Origin: Paraburkholderia phenoliruptrix
GTDB lineage: Bacteria > Pseudomonadota > Gammaproteobacteria > Burkholderiales > Burkholderiaceae
DNA length: 64,000 nucleotides
Direction of reading: 5' to 3'
Assembly: GCF_902859825.1 (NCBI RefSeq)
Contig: NZ_CADIKB010000019.1
Span: 55,800 to 119,799 of the forward strand
Shown: positions 28,607 through 36,365 of the stretch, piece by piece
Layout of the letters: every line of letters begins with the position of its first letter
Numbering within the stretch: position 1 is the stretch's first letter
The notes under the pieces: generated by a model
Told to the model about the DNA's origin: nothing
Database searches by the model: none
Seen by the model: only the letters and a program-made list of their open reading frames with translations
Position numbers and translations under genes: made by a program

Positions 28607-29992
28607 CTAGTAAGCGTTTCGATGCACCAGTCCGGCGACAATCGTCGCGCCGATAATCCGCATGTCCAGCGCGAACGACCAATGTCCCAGGTAGTACAGG
28701 TCATGTTCGACGCGACGTTCCATCTTTTCGATGCGGTCGGTCTCGCCACGAAAGCCGTTGATCTGCGCCCAACCTGTAATGCCCGGCTTGATCCGATAGC
28801 GATTGATGTAGCCCGCGACCACTTTCTGATAGAGGTCGTCGTGCTCGAGCGCATGAGGACGCGGTCCTACGACCGACATGTCGCCACGCAATACGTTAAA
28901 AAACTGCGGCAGTTCGTCGAGGCTCGTACGGCGCAGGAACGCGCCGACTTTCGTCACACGCGGATCGTTGCGCGTCGCCTGCCTGAGGGTGCCTTTTTCC
29001 TCTGTGTGCAGGCGCATCGAACGGAATTTGTAAATCGTGAAGACGCGTCCGTCCGCGCCCTTGCGCTTCTGCCTGAAGAACACCGGCCCACGCGACGAAA
29101 GCTTCACGGCAATTGCAATAGCCACGAGAAGCGGCGCAAGACAGATAAGCGCGGTCGCGGCGAACAGACGGTCGAAGATCTCCTTCTTCAACATCGAGTT
29201 CGCCGACAGCGGCGATGCGACCAGATTGATGGCCGGCACGCCGAGCAGGTCGATCACACCGCTGCCCTCGAAGAGCGCGAGGCTGCGCACGTCCGGCATG
29301 AAGCGGATGTTCACCAGATCGTCGCGGAACTCGCCGACGAGCGAGCAGATGAGCGGCTCCTCCGCCAGCGACAGCATCAGCCACAGTTCGTGCACATCGT
29401 TCGTGCGGATGAAGTCCGCGAGCGCATCCACGGTGTCGAAAACGGGTACGCCCGTACTCGTCACCGGCGATTTCTGCGGGCTCGTGTTGTACACCGCCGC
29501 CGCGCGAAAACCCGTGGTCGGTGCCGATTCGATGCGGCGGATGATCGCGTCGCATTGCGATCCGCTGCCGACTATCGCGACCTGATGCAGATTCATGCCC
29601 GCACCGCGTGCCCGCGCAAGCACCGCGTGCGTGATGAGCCGGTACGAGATCAGCAAGCCGCCCGTCACAGCGGTCCAGTACGAAAACCATAAACGCGAGA
29701 CGAAGTCGCTGCGATGCAGCGAGTACATCAGCACGAGCGCGCTGCCTTGCACGATCAGCCACGCGAGCGACACCTGGCCTGCCAGCGCGAGCTTCGAACG
29801 GCCGCGCCACGATTCATACACGCCGAACGCCGGAAAGATGGCGAGCGCAAACGCAGCTGCGAACATCACCAGCGCCCAATAGAAGCCGGATTGAGCGAGG
29901 TAGTCGAAACGGATCTGCGACGCGACCGCCGCCCCCGCGAGCACCAGCGCGACATCGAACATTCGCGCGAGTAAATCCTGAAACCTGCGCAT
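28607..29992 (-). CDS. wcaJ: Undecaprenyl-phosphate hexose-1-phosphate transferase (WcaJ type)
   Basis: The 461-residue protein has the polyprenol phosphotransferase layout: four N-terminal membrane segments, a CoA-binding-like soluble domain (VAIVGSGSQCDAIIRRIES near 140-160), a fifth membrane segment (ATALICLAPLLVAIAIAVKL) and the catalytic domain with KFRSMR, RRTSLDELPQFFNVLRGDMS and VGPRPHALEHDDLY. It starts EPS repeat synthesis by moving, in WcaJ, glucose-1-phosphate from UDP-glucose to undecaprenyl phosphate. GAGG lies 9 nt before the ATG. It sits between manC and wza, 51 and 69 bp away. Glucose versus galactose cannot be told from the sequence. Confidence 0.95.
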   Translation of the reverse strand: MRRFQDLLARMFDVALVLAGAAVASQIRFDYLAQSGFYWALVMFAAAFALAIFPAFGVYESWRGRSKLALAGQVSLAWLIVQGSALVLMYSLHRSDFVSRLWFSYWTAVTGGLLISYRLITHAVLARARGAGMNLHQVAIVGSGSQCDAIIRRIESAPTTGFRAAAVYNTSPQKSPVTSTGVPVFDTVDALADFIRTNDVHELWLMLSLAEEPLICSLVGEFRDDLVNIRFMPDVRSLALFEGSGVIDLLGVPAINLVASPLSANSMLKKEIFDRLFAATALICLAPLLVAIAIAVKLSSRGPVFFRQKRKGADGRVFTIYKFRSMRLHTEEKGTLRQATRNDPRVTKVGAFLRRTSLDELPQFFNVLRGDMSVVGPRPHALEHDDLYQKVVAGYINRYRIKPGITGWAQINGFRGETDRIEKMERRVEHDLYYLGHWSFALDMRIIGATIVAGLVHRNAY

Positions 29993-30043
29993 TTTGCTTA
30001 CCTCGTACTGGCCGTTCCTGTCCGCAACCCGCCGGCACGCTGT

Positions 30044-31591
30044 CTATGAACAGCGGCCGTAGTTGTCGTTGAATCGCACGATGTCGTCTTCCCCCAGATA
30101 GGTGCCCGACTGAATTTCAATGATTTCCAGCGGCACTTTCCCCGGGTTTTCGAGCCGGTGCCGCGTGCCGAGCGGGATGTAAGTCGATTCGTTCTCGCTC
30201 AGCAGGAACTGTTCGTCGCCACGCGTGACAAGCGCGGTGCCGCGCACCACGACCCAATGTTCGGCGCGGTGGTGATGCAGTTGCAGCGAAAGCTGTGCGC
30301 CCGGCGTCACGACGATGCGCTTGACCTGAAAACGCTCGCCGTGATCGATCGAATCGTAAAAGCCCCACGGACGGTGCACCTTGCGATGCGCGTCCGCCTC
30401 CGGCGCGTGCTGCGCCTTGATGCGCGCCACGAGACCCTTCACGTCCTGCACGTGCGAGCGGTCCACCACGAGCACGGCGTCGGCGGTTTCGACCACGACC
30501 ACATTCGTGGTGCCGACGCACGCGACGAGGCGCCCTTCCGAATGCGCATAGCTCGACACCGCGCCTTCGAACGTCACGCGGCCACGTCCCGCGTTGCCGT
30601 TGGCGTCTTTTTCCATGGCGGCCCACACGGCGTCCCATGAACCGAGATCGGACCAGCCTGCTTCGAGCCTGACGACCACGCCGGCCGGCACTGCATCGGC
30701 TGGCTGCGCGGCGTCGGTGTTTGCGGCGTCTGCTGCTTCGCTCAGGCGCTCCATCACCGCATAGTCGATCGAATCGGCCGGCGACTTCAAAAACTCATCG
30801 ACGAGCGGGCGGAAATACGCGCCCTCACTGCGGCCGCCGCCGAATGCGCGCTCGCAGGCCGCATGCATGTCCGGTTGCAGACGCTTGAGCGTATCGAGCC
30901 ACACGCTCGCGCGCAGGATGAAGATGCCGCTGTTCCACCAGTACGTCCCCGCTGCCACGTATTGCGCGGCGATTTCCTCTGCGGGCTTTTCGACGAAGCC
31001 GTCGATCGCATGCGCGCCATCGCGCAGCGCGGCGCCGATACGGATGTAGCCGAAGCCCGTATCGGGGCGCGTCGGCGGTACGCCGAGCGTCGCGATCGCG
31101 CCTCGTTCCGCATAACCTGCCGCGGTTTCCAGCGCAGCCTGCAACGCATTCACGTCGGCAATCGAATGGTCGGCCGGCATCACGACGAGAATGCCGTCCT
31201 GACCTTCGGCACATGCAAGCGACGCAGCGAGCGTCAACGCGGGTGCCGTATCGCGACGCGCCGGCTCGACAATGAGCCGCGCCTCCACGCCGTTCTCGTG
31301 CAGTTGCTCGGCAATCACGAAGCGGTGCTCCTCACCGCATACGATGATCGGCGAAGCGTCCACCTGCCAGCCGGCGGCAAAATCTTTCATGCGCCGTGCG
31401 GTGGCTTGCAGCAGCGAATCGGAGCCCACCACGTCGATGAGCTGCTTCGGATAGTTCTCGCGCGACACCGGCCACAGCCGCGTACCCGAGCCACCCGCGA
31501 GAATGACCGGGACAATGCGCGTGCATCGCGCGCCGACAGCGTCATCGCCGGCATTGGGCGACGTTTTGTTTCCAGCTCCCTGAGTCAACAT
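30044..31591 (-). CDS. manC: Mannose-1-phosphate guanylyltransferase / mannose-6-phosphate isomerase
   Basis: The 515-residue type II enzyme has the nucleotidyltransferase signature LAGGSGTRLWPVSRENYPKQ (residues 31-50) and FVEKP at the mannose-phosphate site. A C-terminal cupin isomerase domain carries QLSLQLHHHRAEHWVVVRGT. It makes GDP-mannose, the precursor for gmd and for mannosyl transfer. AAGGA lies 8-9 nt before the ATG at 31591. It is the first gene of the minus-strand EPS operon; a hairpin just upstream ends the regulator gene, so a separate promoter within 31592-31640 or inside the regulator gene is expected. No phosphomannomutase gene is present in the window. Confidence 0.96.
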   Translation of the reverse strand: MLTQGAGNKTSPNAGDDAVGARCTRIVPVILAGGSGTRLWPVSRENYPKQLIDVVGSDSLLQATARRMKDFAAGWQVDASPIIVCGEEHRFVIAEQLHENGVEARLIVEPARRDTAPALTLAASLACAEGQDGILVVMPADHSIADVNALQAALETAAGYAERGAIATLGVPPTRPDTGFGYIRIGAALRDGAHAIDGFVEKPAEEIAAQYVAAGTYWWNSGIFILRASVWLDTLKRLQPDMHAACERAFGGGRSEGAYFRPLVDEFLKSPADSIDYAVMERLSEAADAANTDAAQPADAVPAGVVVRLEAGWSDLGSWDAVWAAMEKDANGNAGRGRVTFEGAVSSYAHSEGRLVACVGTTNVVVVETADAVLVVDRSHVQDVKGLVARIKAQHAPEADAHRKVHRPWGFYDSIDHGERFQVKRIVVTPGAQLSLQLHHHRAEHWVVVRGTALVTRGDEQFLLSENESTYIPLGTRHRLENPGKVPLEIIEIQSGTYLGEDDIVRFNDNYGRCS

Positions 31592-31632
31592 ATTCGTAAT
31601 CCTTATGATGCTTTGAAACCACCAAAACAGAC

Positions 31633-31665
31633 GCCGGAGACCGCGTGCAGCGAGCGGCCTCCGGC
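31633..31665 (-). terminator. Terminator of the GlxA-like regulator gene
   Basis: A 12-bp stem with one mismatch (31633-31644 with 31654-31665) and a 9-nt loop lies 15 bp past the stop at 31680. On the minus strand it is followed by GTCTGTTTTGG. It separates the regulator from the EPS operon. Confidence 0.75.
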
Positions 31666-31679
31666 TGGCTCCGTCGACG

Positions 31680-32663
31680 CTACTGGCCCACCATGCGGCG
31701 GCTCTGTATCCGGAACTCGGTAGGCGAGATCCTCATGCGTTTGCGGAACACTTTGGCGAGCCGATCGCCGTTGCCCATGCCGGTGCGGCGCGCAATTTTG
31801 TCGACCGGCAATTCAGATTCAGTCAACAGGCTGCATGTCACGGCAAGGCGCTCATGCAGCAAAAAACTCGAGGGCGTGATGCCCATTTCCATCTTGAAGC
31901 GGCGCAGGAAGTTGCGCTCGCTCATCGCCGCAAACTGCGCGGCGTCTGCAATCGAAATCGATTGCTGGCAGTTTTCCTGAAGCCACCGGGCTGCGGCCCG
32001 CACCTTGTCGCCCGGCGTGAGCGCTCCGTCTTCGCTCAGAAGCGGCGCGAGGTTCGAGCACGAATCGGCGAGCAGGCGCTCCGCCACCGTGCGCGCGGTC
32101 GCGGCGCCCAGGTCGCGCTTGATCATCGCGAGCGCGCTTCGCATCGACTCGAGCCGATCGCCCGCATCCGCGGTCTGCTCGGCCTGGCGGGATGCTTTCG
32201 ATGACTCCTGCAATGCCTGGCTCTCCTGTGCATCCGGCACATAGGCGGCATCGAGCAGCGCGCGGCCTTCCGCGATCGGGCGGATCATTCCGGTGTTGTG
32301 CCGCACGCGGCGCAACCAGGCGATCAGCCGTTCGTCCCTTGCAGCGGCAATTGCGCCTTTGCCGCCGGCCACGTACAACGCGTCAAAGCCGCTGTAATGT
32401 CTTGCGTCGAGGCCGTCGGTCCACACTTTGAGACCCGACGACGAGGTCACCATGCCGCCGTCGGCCGAGAGGAAACAGACGTCGTAGGAACATCCGCTCG
32501 CGCTCGAGGAAGCCAGTTCATTCGCCGCCTGAAACACTTCGGCTACGACGCCCGCACCTTGCAGCGAGCAGTCGTTGAACATCAGGATCGCGATGCGACG
32601 CATGCCTTTGTTCGGTGCATGCACCCAACGCAGCATGGAAGACTCGAGACTCGCGCAGGTCAT
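31680..32663 (-). CDS. GlxA-family AraC-type transcriptional regulator
   Basis: The 327-residue protein begins at the ATG at 32663, with GAGG 7-8 nt upstream. Residues about 20-190 form a DJ-1/PfpI-like domain (MRRIAILMFNDCSLQGAGVV; ALYVAGGKGAIAA). The C-terminal 100 residues carry two AraC helix-turn-helix motifs (AAQFAAMSERNFLRRFKMEM and VDKIARRTGMGNGDRLAKVF). The usual nucleophile-elbow Cys stretch of GlxA proteins is not seen; MIRPIAEGRALLDAAYV stands in its place. It lies between the EPS operon and the divergent hydrolase gene, so it is the best local candidate for EPS control. The ligand is unknown. Confidence 0.88.
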   Translation of the reverse strand: MTCASLESSMLRWVHAPNKGMRRIAILMFNDCSLQGAGVVAEVFQAANELASSSASGCSYDVCFLSADGGMVTSSSGLKVWTDGLDARHYSGFDALYVAGGKGAIAAARDERLIAWLRRVRHNTGMIRPIAEGRALLDAAYVPDAQESQALQESSKASRQAEQTADAGDRLESMRSALAMIKRDLGAATARTVAERLLADSCSNLAPLLSEDGALTPGDKVRAAARWLQENCQQSISIADAAQFAAMSERNFLRRFKMEMGITPSSFLLHERLAVTCSLLTESELPVDKIARRTGMGNGDRLAKVFRKRMRISPTEFRIQSRRMVGQ

Positions 32664-33175
32664 AGCTATCCTCACCGGAAACGGATTTACTTTCACCATC
32701 AACGGCCTCACCGGGCCGACCTCTGAGCAGTGCATCATAGCCACGAGCCGTCAAGTATTTAGCCGCCATGACCGATAGTGCTGACATGTTGGCGCATTGA
32801 CGGGAGTGGCTGGCCGGTGAATTTTCGGCAATATTCTGCCGCCACCGGATTGCACCGAATTAATTGCCGATTCCGCATATCATTGAATTGGCGTTGTGCG
32901 AATGTTAGTGCAAACCCAAAGCCGATTTCGTTCGCCACCGCACACTGCATCGCTACTCAAAAAAGGGCGGTTACAATTCAATCCACATGTCGAATGGCTA
33001 CATACAAAGCGGTTTTTACCTGTCATGCGCCATTTACCGGATAATGTCTCCCGGCGGCCGATCTTTCCCGTGGAACTTGTCGCGCGGGTTTCGGCTGACG
33101 ATACAAACCGCCTGCTTCAATTACACGAAGCAGTGTCTAATATAGGCACTTTACGGAGCCTTTCAGTTATTTAAT

Positions 33176-33204
33176 TTGTTCTTATTGGGTGCATTCAATA
33201 TAAA
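33176..33204 (+). promoter_or_regulatory. Sigma-70-type promoter for the hydrolase gene
   Basis: TTGTTC (33176-33181) and TATAAA (33199-33204) are separated by exactly 17 nt, facing the gene at 33458. Both hexamers are close to consensus, which is rare in this GC-rich window. Confidence 0.65.
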
Positions 33205-33215
33205 TATGGCGATTA

Positions 33216-33235
33216 ATGTTTCAGTCCTGAAACAT
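33216..33235. promoter_or_regulatory. Perfect palindrome just downstream of the promoter, candidate operator
   Basis: ATGTTTCA (33216-33223) and TGAAACAT (33228-33235) are exact complements around a 4-nt centre, starting 12 bp after the -10 box. This covers the expected transcript start, a normal place for a repressor. The binding protein is unknown. Confidence 0.55.
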
Positions 33236-33457
33236 CGCAATAACTGCAGTTAAGAAGACAGCGCAATTGACGGACCCGCGTCCAATAAGGCCACGCTGGA
33301 GGGCGGTCAGAAACCGCCATAAGATTGCCGAAAAGCACTATGCGCTTTCCGCGAGATGTGGCGACGGACACTACAGTCAGGCGGCTTGCGCCTGGTGATC
33401 TAGCAGTTTGACGACGTTCGTGCGTCAAGACGCGCCGCGAACGTCACGGGGGAATAC

Positions 33458-35536
33458 ATGTCGAATTCAAACAAAAATCGCGGAGTGCGAAGCGTTGTAG
33501 GCCAGTTCGCGATGCGCGCGCGCGCATGGCGGGCCGCCGTCGTCGCCGCCGCGCTCTGCGTCCCCGCTGTTCAAGGCAACGCGGCGGCGGCAGGCGCATC
33601 GTCCGTGCGTGTCGACACGAAGCTGTCCGAGGCACGGCAACAAGCCGAAAGCGCGGGCCAGAGCCTGCGCTGCTCCGCACCTTCCTCGCAAACGCGCGCC
33701 GCGCCGGCGGGCGATCTTATCGAAGCCGACACGCCGGGCGACGGCACGCGCCTCTTTGCCGCATCGAAGCCGTTCGGCCTCGTCATCACCACGCGCGCGC
33801 CGCAAAGCGACACGCTGGACTGGCAGATACGCGACACGTGGAATGTTGTGCGCGCAAGCGGCAGTTTTAATGTCGCAACGGGCGCCCTATCGTCGGCGCT
33901 CAGTTGCACGTCCACAGTAGCGGGTTATTTCGCCGTGTCGGCGTCGCTTGAACGCGCGCATGGGCAGCTGGAATCGCGCGGCACGCGGCCCGCGGGCATC
34001 GCCACCTTCGGCGTGCTGCCCGATACCGCAGCCACATTGCCCGCCGCGCGCTTTCCCTATGAAGATCTGCACCGGTTCGGCGGCCAGGGCACCGCCTACC
34101 TCGCGCCAGGCCAGCATTGCTGCGACGGCGACGGCTATCGCCCGGTCTATACCGCGCTCGGTCTCACCTGGGTCAACGACAACCGCAACTGGTACATGGA
34201 AGAGCCCGACAGGCCCGGCACGTTCGATCCCGCGACCAAACAGCTCACGCCGTACTTGCAGCGTGGCGACATCATGCGCCTCATTCAGCTCGACGGCATT
34301 CCCAAATGGGCGAGCCCGACGGCGAAGGAGACCCACAGCTATGCACCGGTTTCCCTTTCGCAGATGAAGGATTACATGGCGAAAGTCGGCGCGGAATCGA
34401 ACCGCGTCCGCGCAACCTACTTCCCGAAGCAGCGCGACAACTATTACCAGGTGACGTGGGAGCCGGATGCGGACGGCGGATTGCCGTGGCGCGACAGCGA
34501 CGCCCATTTCATCGCGATGTACAAGGCCGTGTGGGAAGGCATCCATCAGACGGACCCGCATGCGGTGGTGATGGGTCTCACGTATTCGTCCGTGCAAGGC
34601 AATGTGACGTGGATGCGCCGCCTGGGTCCGCTTGGCGTCGGCCGCTATATGGATGGCATGACGGTGCACGGTTATTACGACATCGGCACGACGCCGTCTC
34701 ATCCGCCGGAGCGCGTAACCGACACGCGCAATGAGGGCACCGTGCCAGGCGCGCTCGCTTCTTCCATGCGCGCCTTGCGCCATGAACTGCGGCAATACCT
34801 GAAGCCCGGCGCGCCGCTTTTTGTCACCGAAACGGGCATCAGCTACGACATCGGCGAGTCGTACGGCAAGCATTATCCGGGCGCCGATGTGCTGTATGCG
34901 CAAGCCGCGGTCGTCGCGCGCACGCATCTGATCCTGCTCGGCGAGGGCGCCGACATGACCTATGTGTTCTACCTCGCCGATATGCCGGACGCCGCGCCGG
35001 GCTACGGCATTTTCTTCGAACTCGAGCACGACAAGGGCGCCTACGGCCCGTCACACATCAGCCCCAAGCCCGCCGCGCTCGCGGTGGCGGCCATGACGCG
35101 CATAGTCGACGGCACGGCGACGCTCGGCCCGCTCAAGGGTCTGCCAAAAGGCGTGTATGGCTATGCATTTCAGAGGCTCGGCGGCGGCAAGATCGTCACC
35201 GCGCTGTGGAGTCACGACAACGAAAAGTGGAGCGCTAAAACCGGCTTCAACGCGGGGCAGAGCACCGAATATCGATTGCGTGTCGACGCTCCAGGCACGA
35301 GCGGCACCGTCACGGCGCTCGACATGATGGGCAACGCGACACCAGTACCGTACCGCGACGGCCTGGCGAGCGTGAAGCTGTCGCCTACCCCTCTCTACGT
35401 CGTGTCGAACAACGCAGATGTATTCAAGGACGCCGTCACGACGCCGGAAGGCTATATCGCCCGCCAGGTGCCCGAACCCATGCCGCCGTCTGCCGGCAAA
35501 TCGCCTGGCGGCGCGCGCGGCGCAATAGCTAGGTAG
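33458..35536 (+). CDS. Secreted clan GH-A glycoside hydrolase, paralogue of the 3934-6210 protein
   Basis: The 692-residue protein has GGGGGAA just before the ATG and a signal peptide with the hydrophobic run AAVVAAALCVPAVQGNAAAA. A beta-rich part (about 55-190) leads into a TIM-barrel domain. Glu335 in YYQVTWEPDADGG is the likely acid/base and Glu458 in LFVTETGISYD the likely nucleophile. A C-terminal beta domain follows. It lacks the Pro-Ala linker and Cys module of its left-flank paralogue but aligns from GTRPAGIATFGVLPD to the end. It stands at the head of a plus-strand set with the small membrane protein, the Nudix enzyme and the PIG-L protein. It probably cuts the EPS or a related glycan; specificity is unknown. 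Confidence 0.88.
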   Translation: MSNSNKNRGVRSVVGQFAMRARAWRAAVVAAALCVPAVQGNAAAAGASSVRVDTKLSEARQQAESAGQSLRCSAPSSQTRAAPAGDLIEADTPGDGTRLFAASKPFGLVITTRAPQSDTLDWQIRDTWNVVRASGSFNVATGALSSALSCTSTVAGYFAVSASLERAHGQLESRGTRPAGIATFGVLPDTAATLPAARFPYEDLHRFGGQGTAYLAPGQHCCDGDGYRPVYTALGLTWVNDNRNWYMEEPDRPGTFDPATKQLTPYLQRGDIMRLIQLDGIPKWASPTAKETHSYAPVSLSQMKDYMAKVGAESNRVRATYFPKQRDNYYQVTWEPDADGGLPWRDSDAHFIAMYKAVWEGIHQTDPHAVVMGLTYSSVQGNVTWMRRLGPLGVGRYMDGMTVHGYYDIGTTPSHPPERVTDTRNEGTVPGALASSMRALRHELRQYLKPGAPLFVTETGISYDIGESYGKHYPGADVLYAQAAVVARTHLILLGEGADMTYVFYLADMPDAAPGYGIFFELEHDKGAYGPSHISPKPAALAVAAMTRIVDGTATLGPLKGLPKGVYGYAFQRLGGGKIVTALWSHDNEKWSAKTGFNAGQSTEYRLRVDAPGTSGTVTALDMMGNATPVPYRDGLASVKLSPTPLYVVSNNADVFKDAVTTPEGYIARQVPEPMPPSAGKSPGGARGAIAR

Positions 35537-35594
35537 CGCACAGAAAGTCCGGACCGCTGAAGTTAGCATCTGTTCGACGCGCTGGAGCCGCCCG

Positions 35595-35756
35595 ATGAAC
35601 AGCATTGGATGGATCGTGCTGGTGCTGGCCGCGATTGTCGGGGCGATTATCGGCGCGTTCGTGTTCGCGGCAGCCGGCACGGTCGTGCTCCTGCTGCTGA
35701 TCGCTTACGTGGCGGACAAGCTGACTCGCGGCGACGACAACCGCGGCGACTATTAG
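35595..35756 (+). CDS. Tiny two-helix membrane protein (53 residues)
   Basis: A 54-codon frame starts at an ATG with GGAG 9 nt upstream. It codes a nearly continuous hydrophobic stretch (about residues 5-42) able to form two membrane helices, with a Gly/Ala-rich first half and a charged tail ending RGDDNRGDY. It fits in the 274-bp space between the hydrolase and Nudix genes on the same strand. Codon use matches the neighbours. No family is recognised; it may be a small stress or envelope protein. Confidence 0.6.
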   Translation: MNSIGWIVLVLAAIVGAIIGAFVFAAAGTVVLLLLIAYVADKLTRGDDNRGDY

Positions 35757-35810
35757 CGGCTGCCGCCACGCAAACACCGCCGGGCACGACGCCCTCGCTC
35801 AGGAACCGAC

Positions 35811-36263
35811 ATGCTGACGGAGCTCGACTTTCTCGACGTTGTTCGTCTGACGCCGCTCGTGGCGATCGATCTGATTGTTAGCGATGCAGACGGACGCATT
35901 CTGATCGGCCATCGCCGCAACCGGCCCGCGCGCGGGACGTGGTTCGTCCCAGGCGGGCGCATTCTGAAGGACGAAACGCTCGATGCCGCCTTCTCGCGCA
36001 TCGCCGACGCGGAGCTCGGCGTGGCGAAGCTCGCGCGCGCGTCTGCCCGGTTCGAGGGCGTATTCGAACACCACTACAGCGACAATTTCGCAGGCGAGCC
36101 TGGCGTGTCGACACATTACATCGTGCTGGCTTACGCGTTCTCCCTCGCGCACAGCGAGCGGCTCGGCCGGCCCGATCAACACAGCGACTATCTGTGGCTT
36201 GCGCCGGCGGAGCTGCTGGCGCGCGACGACGTACACGACAACACCAAAGCCTACTTCCGTTGA
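35811..36263 (+). CDS. wcaH: GDP-mannose mannosyl hydrolase (Nudix, WcaH/Gmm type)
   Basis: The 150-residue protein has the variant Nudix box of this family, GGRILKDETLDAAFSRIADA followed by ELG, in which the usual Arg-Glu and Glu-Glu pairs are changed exactly as in WcaH. Other family marks are GTWFVPGG and HHYSDNFAG. The enzyme hydrolyses GDP-mannose (and GDP-glucose) to GDP and sugar by attack at C1 and is a normal part of colanic-acid loci, where it may limit the GDP-mannose pool. It is 54 bp after the small membrane protein gene. Confidence 0.93.
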   Translation: MLTELDFLDVVRLTPLVAIDLIVSDADGRILIGHRRNRPARGTWFVPGGRILKDETLDAAFSRIADAELGVAKLARASARFEGVFEHHYSDNFAGEPGVSTHYIVLAYAFSLAHSERLGRPDQHSDYLWLAPAELLARDDVHDNTKAYFR

Positions 36264-36365
36264 CGATGCCGCGGCACCTGCGCAAGCGGCCCGCCTGAAT
36301 GCTCTCGCACAGTGTTACCGCGGCAACGTGGATCGTCAGATGATTGCAGTATGATCGAGCCCACC

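Larger units (their letters stand above)
32664..33457. other. AT-rich regulatory interval between regulator and hydrolase genes
   Basis: This 794-bp divergent interval is clearly richer in A/T than its surroundings, mainly from 32820 to 33250, and has no frame with convincing codon bias. It contains the promoter and palindrome annotated separately. The long leader (about 250 nt) before the hydrolase start could carry further control, but I see no known riboswitch pattern. Confidence 0.6.

Noticed and set aside
31592..31632. Promoter for manC
   Set aside because: TTGGTG and CATCAT-like hexamers occur but spacing and match are too poor to support a call.
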